Shown here: one piece after another, positions 34,262-41,347 of the stretch
Layout: every line of letters starts with the position of its first letter
Numbering within the stretch: the stretch's first letter is position 1
Assembly: GCA_017525605.1 (NCBI GenBank)
Contig: JAFXSM010000011.1
Coordinates: 62,001-126,000 of the forward strand
Reading direction: 5' to 3'
DNA: 64,000 bases
DNA from: Treponema sp.
GTDB lineage: Bacteria > Spirochaetota > Spirochaetia > Treponematales > Treponemataceae
Notes under the pieces: generated by a model
The model's input: the letters and a program-made list of their open reading frames with translations, nothing else
The model's database searches: none
Told to the model about the DNA's origin: nothing
Position numbers and translations under genes: made by a program

Positions 34262-35560
34262 ATGAAAAATTCGTTTTTGAAAGAAAGGACTGACTCTAAC
34301 AACCCGAAATGGCAGCAGGCGATAAAGCGCGAAAAAGAAATGTACGGGCGCGGCAACGATTTGAGATCCGAATTCGAAAGGGACTACACGAGGCTGCTTC
34401 ACTGCAGGGCGTACAGGCGGCTCAAGAACAAGACGCAGGTGTTCTTCGACCCGAGCAACGACCACGCGTGCACGAGAATAGAGCACGTCGGGCACGTCGC
34501 ATCTGTCGCGAACATAATCGCGCGGTACTTGGGGCTGAACGACGAACTCACGCACGCAATCGCAATCGGACACGACATCGGGCACGCACCTTTCGGGCAT
34601 TCGGGCGAGACGATTCTGAATTCGATTCTCGGAAAAGAAGAGAACGAGACCGTGCCGAAAAAGTTCTGGCATGAGCGAAATTCACTTTTCTTTGCGGACT
34701 ACATCGAGACTTTGGACGACCCGGAAGGCGTGAAGAGGCCGCTCAACCTCACTTATGCAGTGCGCGACGGACTCATCTGCCACTGCGGGGAAATCGACCA
34801 GCAGGGAATCCGGCCGAGAAAAGACGCGATGAATCTTTACGACATAAAACGCCCCGGCATGACGCAGCCGTTCACCTGGGAAGGATGCATCGTCAAGCTG
34901 AGCGACAAAATCGCATTTCTAGGAAGGGACATCGAGGACGCGAAAATGTATCATCTGCTCGACATGGGAAGCTACAGGCAGCTTCGCGAAATCGTCATGT
35001 CAACGCTCGGAATGAAAAGGCAGAAGACGACCAACGGCGAGACGTTCAGCACACTCTCGCACAGAAGCGGAAGAGCGGTGAACACGACAGTCCTAATCAA
35101 CGACATGATTGTGGACTTGTGCGAAAATTCAACACCGGAAACCGGGCTTTGCTTCTCCCCGAATTACGCCGCGTTCATCTCGGAACTGAAATCATTCTGC
35201 TTCAAGAACATCTACAACCACTGGCGGCTTCAGGAATTCCAGAATTACGCGGACAACGTTCTGAAAACGATATACCGCACGCTGATGAAAGCCGAGCCTT
35301 ACGCGCGAAACGGAAGAATGCCGTTCATCGCGGATGATTTTCCGATGCTCGCAAAGGCTTTTGAGGAATGGCTCATCTGCCACTCGAACTACAGGAAGGC
35401 GGATTCGGGCGAGGATTTGCGCACAAAAATGCGATACGCGACCGAGACGATTTTCGACGTTCACAGCGAATCCTCGTTCCAGAAATGCGTTATCGAATTC
35501 ATAAGCGGAATGACGGACGACTACGCGATAAAGTGCTTCAACGAGATAATTTCGTTCTAG
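34262..35560 (+). CDS. dgt: dGTP triphosphohydrolase (dGTPase-like HD enzyme)
   Basis: 432 residues from the ATG at 34262 (GTGAGG upstream; the frame extends to 34196 without a ribosome site and through the terminator). It removes triphosphate from dNTPs to balance pools. HD motif: H in RIEHVGHVASVA, HD in AIGHDIGHAPFGHSGE and a later D in VKLSDKIAFLGRDIED. The start carries LRSEFERDYTRLLHCRAYRRLKNKTQVF, diagnostic of dGTPase. It is short and of the type found in spirochaetes and Firmicutes. Confidence 0.92.
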   Translation: MKNSFLKERTDSNNPKWQQAIKREKEMYGRGNDLRSEFERDYTRLLHCRAYRRLKNKTQVFFDPSNDHACTRIEHVGHVASVANIIARYLGLNDELTHAIAIGHDIGHAPFGHSGETILNSILGKEENETVPKKFWHERNSLFFADYIETLDDPEGVKRPLNLTYAVRDGLICHCGEIDQQGIRPRKDAMNLYDIKRPGMTQPFTWEGCIVKLSDKIAFLGRDIEDAKMYHLLDMGSYRQLREIVMSTLGMKRQKTTNGETFSTLSHRSGRAVNTTVLINDMIVDLCENSTPETGLCFSPNYAAFISELKSFCFKNIYNHWRLQEFQNYADNVLKTIYRTLMKAEPYARNGRMPFIADDFPMLAKAFEEWLICHSNYRKADSGEDLRTKMRYATETIFDVHSESSFQKCVIEFISGMTDDYAIKCFNEIISF

Positions 35561-35593
35561 CAGAACTGAATTTTTTTGGAGATGTCCAATATA

Positions 35594-36184
35594 ATGAAGC
35601 GCATGAAAGTAATTCTTTTTAACGGAAGCCGAAATGAAAACGGCAGCACTCGCACAGCATTGAATCTTGTTGCAGATTCGCTGAAAGAAAACGGCATCGA
35701 CACGGAGATTTTCTGGGTCGGCGGAAAAGCACTCACGGGCGAAATCGACGCGCTTGTCGAGGAAGCGATAGCAAAAGTGCAGGACGCGGACGGAATCGTT
35801 CTCGGCTCGCCAGTCTACTATGCATCCCCGAGCGGCGAGATGGTCGCGTTTTTGGACAGGCTCTACTGGAAGGGCGAGAAATTCCTTCGGTTCAAGCCGG
35901 CGGCGGCAATCACGGTCGCACGACGAGCAGGAACGACAGCATGCCTTGACGTTCTGAACAAGTACATCACATACGCGCAGCAGCCTGTCGTGACCTCCAG
36001 ATACTGGAACATGGTTCACGGCTCGAACGGCGACGACGTTATGAAGGACGAGGAAGGAATCCAGATTATGAGGACAATCGGAAGAAACATGGCGTGGATT
36101 CTGAAAAGCATCGAGGCGGGAAAGGCAGCCGGAGTCGCACAGCCAGAAAGCGAGAAGAAAGTCTGGACGAACTTCATAAGATGA
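35594..36184 (+). CDS. NADPH-dependent FMN reductase / flavodoxin-fold oxidoreductase
   Basis: 196 residues. A Rossmann-like flavodoxin fold begins MKVILFNGSRNENGSTRTALNL, the phosphate-binding loop for FMN, followed by GIVLGSPVYYASPSGEMVAFLDR, the standard flavin-ring loop. RRAGTTACLDVLNKY and the C-terminal helix complete the family pattern. Start choice is uncertain: ATG at 35594 with GGAG twelve bases before, or ATG at 35603. It probably uses FMN to reduce quinones or metals; the substrate is unknown. Confidence 0.85.
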   Translation: MKRMKVILFNGSRNENGSTRTALNLVADSLKENGIDTEIFWVGGKALTGEIDALVEEAIAKVQDADGIVLGSPVYYASPSGEMVAFLDRLYWKGEKFLRFKPAAAITVARRAGTTACLDVLNKYITYAQQPVVTSRYWNMVHGSNGDDVMKDEEGIQIMRTIGRNMAWILKSIEAGKAAGVAQPESEKKVWTNFIR

Positions 36185-36226
36185 TTTCGGAAGATTAGAA
36201 CAACATTCAGAAAAACAAAATAAGAC

Positions 36227-36268
36227 AGACCCGTTCTGAAAATGAAAATTCAGCACGGGTCTTTTTTT
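36227..36268 (+). terminator. Terminator, copy 4 of the dispersed hairpin family
   Basis: AGACCCGT pairs with ACGGGTCT, with an inner CTGAA/TTCAG stem and a run of seven T. It is the most terminator-like member of the family and ends the flavodoxin-like gene; it also faces the AraC gene from the other side. Confidence 0.85.
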
Positions 36269-36282
36269 GCTTCAATACCGAT

Positions 36283-37140
36283 TCAATTCTGCTTCATTCT
36301 GCGGAAGTCGCGAGGTGAAAATCCGGTCTTTTTCTTGAAGATGTCGCCGAAGTAGTTCGCATCGGAAAAGCCGCACGAGAGGGCAACCTGCGTGACGGTC
36401 AGGTTTCCGCTTGTGAGCATTTCCGCGCTGTGCTGGATTCTGATGTTCGTGAGGTATTCTTTGAATCCGAAGCCCGTCACATCGCGGAATTTTTTTGAGA
36501 AGTATGTGTCGCGCATTTTTGCGACGGAGCTTGCGTCCTCCAAAGTGATATCCTCCGCGTAATGCTCGAAAATGTACTTCGCCGCGTCCTGAATGTTCGC
36601 CTCGGTCTCGTCAATCAGAGATTCCTTGTCCTGCATCTGCTCCGTGTTCCTCGCAATCAGGACAAGGATTTCCGCAAGAAGCCCCTTGCGCATTCCGGTG
36701 GAGAACGAATCGCTACGAGAATTTTCCTCAAGGAATTTTTCGAGGAGAGAAAAAAATTCATCGCTCGACTTTCCGATGAAACGCATTTTTCCGACCTTGA
36801 GATGATTTTCAAGGAAACCTTTTCCGAGGAACATCTCCAAGTCGAGGGCGTAATCGGGCGTGAAGTTCAGAGTTATCCTTTCGACAGGCAAATCAGTGTC
36901 GTACTGCGTCCTGTGCAACGTTGACGGCGGAAGAATCACGAGTTCGCCAGCACTGACAGAAAAAAGGCTGTGCTCAACGAACATACGGCAGTTTCCGCGC
37001 GTGACGTAGAAAAATTCATAGTACGGATGATAATGCGCGTCCGTCATCGACATGTTCCGCACTCCCCTGTCGATGAGAAAATCCTCGACACGGCTTCTGT
37101 AAAGTCCGTTCCGCTTTCCGTCGTAAATCGTCTGGTTCAT
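36283..37140 (-). CDS. AraC-family transcriptional regulator with cupin sensor
   Basis: 285 residues. The N-terminal cupin (residues about 30-120: HYHPYYEFFYVTRGNCRMFV, GELVILPPSTLHRTQY) probably binds a small ligand. The C-terminal 100 residues carry two helix-turn-helix motifs (EDITLEDASSVAKMRDTYFSKKFRDVTGFGFKEYL and LTVTQVALSCGFSDANYFGDIFKKKTGFSPRDFRR). GGAGG precedes the ATG. It is divergent from the MATE exporter, its likely target, with 143 bases between them. Confidence 0.92.
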   Translation of the reverse strand: MNQTIYDGKRNGLYRSRVEDFLIDRGVRNMSMTDAHYHPYYEFFYVTRGNCRMFVEHSLFSVSAGELVILPPSTLHRTQYDTDLPVERITLNFTPDYALDLEMFLGKGFLENHLKVGKMRFIGKSSDEFFSLLEKFLEENSRSDSFSTGMRKGLLAEILVLIARNTEQMQDKESLIDETEANIQDAAKYIFEHYAEDITLEDASSVAKMRDTYFSKKFRDVTGFGFKEYLTNIRIQHSAEMLTSGNLTVTQVALSCGFSDANYFGDIFKKKTGFSPRDFRRMKQN

Positions 37141-37224
37141 TCCGCCTCCAGTTCAGAAAATCATCAGTTGAAATCATACGCAAAAATCATAAAAAATCAG
37201 TAGTTTTATCGGAATATTCATAAC

Positions 37225-37256
37225 AAATCCGTATTTTTACATATTTTTTCGGATTT
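37225..37256. promoter_or_regulatory. Inverted repeat between AraC and MATE genes, possible operator
   Basis: AAATCCG and CGGATTT flank an 18-base AT-rich spacer, and TATAAT follows at 37256-37261 close to the MATE start. Binding by the AraC regulator is inferred from position. Confidence 0.4.
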
Positions 37257-37283
37257 ATAATTTTTCATAGTGAGGTTAAAAAT

Positions 37284-38702
37284 ATGAAAGCTCAGCTGTC
37301 AAAAAAAGATGAAAAATTCAGGGAATTCGCGCTGAACGGCAACATGATGAAAGTGATTCTCTATGTCTGCGTTCCGCTCGCGCTTTATCAGAGTCTCACG
37401 CAGATTTTCAAGGTTTTCGACACGATGATGGCTTCGCACATAAGCGCGACGGCAGTTTCATCGGTAGCGTACATAAGCCAAATTCAGATAATGCTCTCGG
37501 CTCTCGGAAGCGGACTTGCGGTGGGCGCGAGCATCAAGGTGAGCGAAGCATACGGCGCAGGCGACTACGAGCTTGTGCGGCGTCGCGTCTCCACGATGGT
37601 CTCCCTCTGCGCGATTCTTGGCGGCGGAGTTCTTCTTTTTCTGCTTCCGTTCGCAACATCGTTCCTCGAATTCATGAAAACGCCGGAAGAATTCATCTCA
37701 ATCGGAAGCACATATTTTCGGATTGAGCTTATCGCGCTCGTCATAACATTCTTCAACAACATCTACATCGCAATCGAACGAGCACGCGGAAATTCAAAGC
37801 GAATCCTCTGGATGAACATGGGAATCGTCGCGACAAAATTGAGCCTCACCGCAATTTTCGTCTACGTTTTCCGCATGGGCGTGACGTCAATCGCAATCGC
37901 GACGCTCGTCTCGCAGGTGACGGTGCTTTTCACCGCGCTAGTGAACATGTCGAAGAAAGACAATCTCTTCAGTTTTTCGGCGAAGGCAGTCTCGTTCAGA
38001 CAGGAAATCGTCCTTCCGATGATGCGTCTTTCAGTTCCGGTCATAATCGAAAAAGCCGCGTTCGCAATGGGAAAAGTAATCGTCAACTCGATGTGCACAG
38101 TGTACGGGCCGCAGACAGTCGGTGCGCTCGGAATCTCGAACAACATCGGCGGAATAACGACGATGCCGCAGTCTGGCTTTCAGGAAGGCGGAAGCGCGGT
38201 CATAAGCCAGAACAGGGGCGCGAAAAAATTCGACCGAACTATGAGCGCGTTCAAATGCGAGCTTGTGTGCAACCTCATAATCGGCGCGGTGCTGATGATG
38301 GTATCTCTCGTCTGCTTGGAACAGATTTCGCATTTCTTTGCAGGAAGCGACGCGCCTTTCCAGGAAATGATAAAGGGAATCTACAAATACGAGGCATGGG
38401 GCGCAATCCCGCTCGGACTCAACGCTTCGGTTTTGTCGCTGATGTACGGGTTCGGAAAGACGAAAGTGACACTCTTCATGAACTTCTGCAGAATCTTCGT
38501 GTTCAGGGTTCCGGTTCTCCTTCTCCTCCAAAAATTCAGCGAGTACGGCAGCGAAAGCGCGGGAATCGTGATGGGCGTGAGCAACCTTCTGAGCGGCGTC
38601 CTTGCGCTGTTTCTCGGAATCGCGACGATAATCCAAGTTCGAAAGGAAATTTCCGCGAACAAAGAACGCGATGAAATCCGTTGCGAAAGCAAGATTTCGT
38701 AG
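37284..38702 (+). CDS. MATE-family efflux transporter
   Basis: 472 residues with twelve predicted membrane helices in two homologous halves. Family signatures are DTMMASHISATAVSSVAY near the first helices, GLAVGASIKVSEAYGAGDY, and the matching half-two motif (QEGGSAVISQNRGAKKFDR). It probably exports drugs or metabolites using a Na+ or H+ gradient. GTGAGG lies nine bases before the ATG. The divergent AraC regulator suggests inducible expression. Confidence 0.9.
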   Translation: MKAQLSKKDEKFREFALNGNMMKVILYVCVPLALYQSLTQIFKVFDTMMASHISATAVSSVAYISQIQIMLSALGSGLAVGASIKVSEAYGAGDYELVRRRVSTMVSLCAILGGGVLLFLLPFATSFLEFMKTPEEFISIGSTYFRIELIALVITFFNNIYIAIERARGNSKRILWMNMGIVATKLSLTAIFVYVFRMGVTSIAIATLVSQVTVLFTALVNMSKKDNLFSFSAKAVSFRQEIVLPMMRLSVPVIIEKAAFAMGKVIVNSMCTVYGPQTVGALGISNNIGGITTMPQSGFQEGGSAVISQNRGAKKFDRTMSAFKCELVCNLIIGAVLMMVSLVCLEQISHFFAGSDAPFQEMIKGIYKYEAWGAIPLGLNASVLSLMYGFGKTKVTLFMNFCRIFVFRVPVLLLLQKFSEYGSESAGIVMGVSNLLSGVLALFLGIATIIQVRKEISANKERDEIRCESKIS

Positions 38703-38711
38703 AGGGAATCG

Positions 38712-38924
38712 CTAAAACATATCGGAATCCACGCCCCTGTTTCTTTGGATGAGCTGCTTTATGTTGTCCAATTCAAGATTTACACCTGCGAATTTATGAT
38801 TCATCTCGTTCATAATCGTTGAGAGCAGAACCGTGCACATCTTTTTCATTTCCTGAACGCCGTCGTTCGTTCCCCCGAACAAATCCCCGGGCGAGACTTC
38901 AAGCACGGAAGAAATCCGCGCGAT
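38712..38924 (-). pseudogene. C-terminal fragment of an XRE regulator split by the TnpB element
   Basis: Reads IARISSVLEVSPGDLFGG and then a helical tail to DSDMF. Joined across the 8-bp target duplication to the fragment at 40542, it restores one uninterrupted helix-turn-helix protein (ISQKHLSIIETGTQ ... LIARISSVLEVSPGDLF). The frame continues into the element's terminal repeat, where a GTG could restart it, but the DNA-reading helices are on the other fragment. Confidence 0.85.
38917..38924. repeat. 8-bp target site duplication, left copy
   Basis: CGCGCGAT, identical to 40542-40549, directly flanks the terminal inverted repeat. Removing the element and one copy restores the reading frame of the host gene. 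Confidence 0.85.
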
Positions 38925-38935
38925 CGGAATTATCC

Positions 38936-38958
38936 CCTCACGCACTTATAGCGTGAGG
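38936..38958 (-). repeat. Perfect hairpin at the 3' end of tnpB
   Basis: Minus-strand CCTCACGC pairs with GCGTGAGG around a seven-base loop and contains the tnpB stop codon. It overlaps the terminal inverted repeat. Position and shape fit the 3' end of an omega/re-RNA scaffold, whose guide would then be read from flanking DNA. Confidence 0.65.
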
Positions 38959-40304
38959 ACATTCTGACCGTCGCCAGTCAAATTTTCTGCTTCGTCGGAT
39001 GCTCCGATTTGCAACGCAAGCGTTGCTAAATCTTCAACACCCTCCACAGACATAAGTTCGGACACTCCTTGCCCTACTTGTTTTATTGCATTTTCTTTTA
39101 GATTTATGGCCGCATTGACATCACGAATGTGAAATGTGCCGCATTCAGGACACGTCCATTCACGGACTTTCAAATCTTTCGTAATCAGATTTTTGAACCC
39201 GCAACAATGGCAAATTTGTGAACTTGCGAAAAATCTGTCTGCCTTTACAACCTGGCAGTCGTTTTCGTTCAAAGAACTTTTCCAGAGCAACTTATTCACG
39301 AAATTTCCCCAACTTGCATCACCATAATTTTTGGCATTGCGTGAAAATTTCATCATGCCACGCAAATTCAAGTCTTCGATTCCGACAACCTGATAAGTTG
39401 AAACCAATCGTTTTGTTTCTTTCTCAATCCAGTCGTTTCTGCATTCTGCAATGTGATGCTCGAATTTTGCGACTTTTACACGAGCCTTTTCACGATTGGC
39501 AGAACCGATTTGCTTACGCATTAAGTTTCGTTGCAACTTTGTGAGTTTTTTGAGATTTGCTTGTTTTTGGGCAACATAGCCAAAATCTTTTCCAGATGAA
39601 CCATCTGAATCTATGTAAAAATCTGCTGGTGAAAAATCCAGTCCGATGGCTTGGTTTTCGCCACCGTCATAGGATTTCTGTTTGTGACAGTATTCTCTTT
39701 CAAAAAGCAATACCGCATAATACTCACCCGCAGGATTTTTTCGTATCGTAACTGATTTCAAATCTGCTCCGTCACGCAGAAAGAAATCGAGTTTCCCTTT
39801 TTTGTTTCCAGAATGACGGAACTTTACTTCGCCTAATTTTGGAACTTTGATTTTGCGTTCCTTCCAGTTCAACGCTACGTTCATACATTCACGATAAGAA
39901 AAATCGTGAGATTTCTTTGACTTGAACTTAGGCTTTCCAACAGCAGAGCCATTTCGTGTGCCTTTCACGGATGCAAAGAAATTCTTGTATGCTTGTTCTG
40001 CGAACATCGTGGCAGAGCATAGTGCCTGACTTGAAACTTCCCCCAAATACGGAAATTTCTGTTTCATTTCTTTTTCGCTTGAGAAATGAGCTGTTTTCCA
40101 AAGTGCTTTCTGTTTTGCCTTGTCGGTTTCGGGTTTAATTACAGTTTCATAGAATTGATTTCTTTCAAAAAGACGATTGTTATAGATTTGACGGCAACAG
40201 CCAAAAGTCTTGTTGATTAGGATTTCTTGAGATTGAGATGGGTAAATTCGCAATTTTAATGCTCTGTGCTGAGTTTCAGCAGAGCCTACTAACTTATTAG
40301 ACAT
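38946..40304 (-). CDS. tnpB: RNA-guided endonuclease TnpB (IS605 OrfB family)
   Basis: 452 residues. It has an N-terminal helical domain (KLRIYPSQSQEILINKTFGCCRQIYNNRL), then a RuvC-like nuclease whose catalytic residues are all present: D223 (AIGLDFS), E310 (VVGIEDLNLRGMMK) and D395 (HIRDVNAAINL). A zinc ribbon is present (C365-x2-C368 and C385-x2-C388). It therefore looks active. In characterised systems TnpB cuts DNA guided by an RNA made from its own 3' end. The ATG at 40304 follows AAGGA by ten bases; TTG at 40310 is closer to it and also possible. The stop codon lies within the terminal inverted repeat. Confidence 0.93.
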   Translation of the reverse strand: MSNKLVGSAETQHRALKLRIYPSQSQEILINKTFGCCRQIYNNRLFERNQFYETVIKPETDKAKQKALWKTAHFSSEKEMKQKFPYLGEVSSQALCSATMFAEQAYKNFFASVKGTRNGSAVGKPKFKSKKSHDFSYRECMNVALNWKERKIKVPKLGEVKFRHSGNKKGKLDFFLRDGADLKSVTIRKNPAGEYYAVLLFEREYCHKQKSYDGGENQAIGLDFSPADFYIDSDGSSGKDFGYVAQKQANLKKLTKLQRNLMRKQIGSANREKARVKVAKFEHHIAECRNDWIEKETKRLVSTYQVVGIEDLNLRGMMKFSRNAKNYGDASWGNFVNKLLWKSSLNENDCQVVKADRFFASSQICHCCGFKNLITKDLKVREWTCPECGTFHIRDVNAAINLKENAIKQVGQGVSELMSVEGVEDLATLALQIGASDEAENLTGDGQNVLTL

Positions 40305-40321
40305 AATCAAAGCTTCCTTTT

Positions 40322-40486
40322 TTATTTTAGTTTATTTCCGAACCAGTCAATTTCACCATCGTCTATTCGTTTGCGTGCTTTACATGCTTCTCTATAAACT
40401 TCCCTGAAAGTCTTATCATAATAAGACATCATTATAATTTTCTTATTCTCTTGTAATTCTATAAACGTCATCGCACATGATAACAT
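40322..40486 (-). CDS. Small protein upstream of tnpB in the element (54 aa)
   Basis: Reads MLSCAMTFIELQENKK, then MSYYDKTFREVYREACKARK and a tail ending IDWFGNKLK. It is charged, helical and not recognised. AAAGG precedes the first ATG; a second in-frame ATG is five codons in. A promoter-like TTGACG-N18-TGTTAT (40509-40480, minus strand) overlaps the first start, so the shorter form may be the one made. It ends 17 bases before tnpB and would be cotranscribed. It is too short for a transposase; it could be an accessory or regulator of TnpB, or fortuitous. Confidence 0.45.
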   Translation of the reverse strand: MLSCAMTFIELQENKKIIMMSYYDKTFREVYREACKARKRIDDGEIDWFGNKLK

Positions 40487-40541
40487 AGTGCCTTTTTCTG
40501 ATTCGTCAAAAGATTTTTAAGTGTTTGAGGGGATAATTCCG

Positions 40542-40675
40542 CGCGCGATTAATGAAGCGGAGGCGAACTGGGTTCCTGTTTCGATAATCGAAAGATGCTT
40601 CTGCGAAATCCCCATTAATCTTGATTTTTCGCTTTTTTGTGGTATCGTTTTACCTAAAAGAAAGATTTTATTCCT
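40542..40675 (-). pseudogene. N-terminal fragment of the split XRE regulator
   Basis: From the ATG at 40615 it reads MGISQKHLSIIETGTQFASA then SLIAR, the recognition part of an XRE helix-turn-helix. The frame is open upstream to about 40675 with sensible coding (KSEKSRL), but no ATG start is visible there, so the 5' end may also be altered. After SLIAR the frame runs into the element and stops at SNT. 40542-40549 is the right copy of the 8-bp duplication. Confidence 0.75.
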
Positions 40676-40693
40676 ATTTTAAAGGAGACGAAC

Positions 40694-41347
40694 TTGAAAA
40701 AGACACTTACAGGAATTTTTGCATTGTTTATGCTCATTTTTGGAAATTCAATTTTCGCTTTGGAAAAATCGGTCGGAATCGATTTGGGCGAGAAAATCGA
40801 ATTGCAGGACGGAACTCTCTACAACGCGCATTCTTTTAGCGTGAATTTTGACGTGGCGTGGGAAAACTTCGGGATAAAGCCGTTTTTCGCATTTTCTTTT
40901 TCAAAAAGTCAACACAGCAACATGCCGAACGAAGTTGTGAATTACAACTATCAGGTGGACAGCTATGCGGAAATCTTTGGAGTGAAGCCTTATTTCATTT
41001 TCAGAAAAGCGGAAAAATCTTCCAGCTATTTGGGACTTCTGTTCTCGCTGAATTTTTGCCAGACATCAAGAAAAACATTCAAGGTTCTCATAGAAGGCAC
41101 TGACAGAAAATCGAATTACGTAAGCGGCGAACTGGGATTTTTCGTCGGAAACAAATGGAATGTGAACGAGCATATCACAATATTTGCGGAATGCGATTTC
41201 GCTTCCCGGCTCTTTGCAAAAACAACGACGTATGAGCTTGGAGGAGAATCCGTAGATGATTACCACTCAGCAATGCTTGGTGGCGGCGGAACAAATTCGT
41301 GGATGCTGTTCATAACGCCAAGACTTGGTGCTTCATGGAAACTGTAG
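40694..41347 (+). CDS. Exported outer-membrane beta-barrel-like protein
   Basis: 217 residues, starting at TTG (40694) because GGAG lies six bases upstream and no ATG fits. It has a signal peptide (MKKTLTGIFALFMLIFGNSIFA-LE). The mature part alternates hydrophobic and polar residues with many aromatic and glycine residues (YLGLLFSLNFCQTSRKTFKV, SGELGFFVGNKWNV, FITPRLGASWKL), suggesting a small beta-barrel. There is no family I can name. Its stop overlaps the next gene's long frame. Confidence 0.65.
   Translation: MKKTLTGIFALFMLIFGNSIFALEKSVGIDLGEKIELQDGTLYNAHSFSVNFDVAWENFGIKPFFAFSFSKSQHSNMPNEVVNYNYQVDSYAEIFGVKPYFIFRKAEKSSSYLGLLFSLNFCQTSRKTFKVLIEGTDRKSNYVSGELGFFVGNKWNVNEHITIFAECDFASRLFAKTTTYELGGESVDDYHSAMLGGGGTNSWMLFITPRLGASWKL

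Larger units (their letters stand above)
38925..40541. mobile_element. TnpB-encoding element with terminal inverted repeats
   Basis: 1,617-bp element. Its ends are inverted repeats: 16 bp perfect (CGGAATTATCCCCTCA at 38925-38940; the complement at 40526-40541), extending to 26 bp with three mismatches. An 8-bp duplication, CGCGCGAT, lies on each side. Inside are tnpB and a 54-codon frame, both on the minus strand. There is no TnpA tyrosine transposase, no serine recombinase and no DDE transposase. Terminal repeats plus a target duplication are not features of IS200/IS605 or TnpB-only (IS1341) elements, so mobilisation by a DDE enzyme supplied in trans is likely. Confidence 0.85.

Noticed and set aside
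35192..36256. 354-codon minus-strand frame
   Set aside because: It spans dgt and the flavodoxin-like gene on the opposite strand, both of which have clear family motifs; no ribosome site or recognisable domain.
38712..38945. Separate 77-residue gene starting at GTG 38945
   Set aside because: Its first codons come from the inserted element's terminal repeat; the rest continues the split XRE gene.
38925..40541. Ordinary IS200/IS605 or IS607 element
   Set aside because: No TnpA or serine recombinase frame is present, and the inverted ends and 8-bp duplication do not fit those families.
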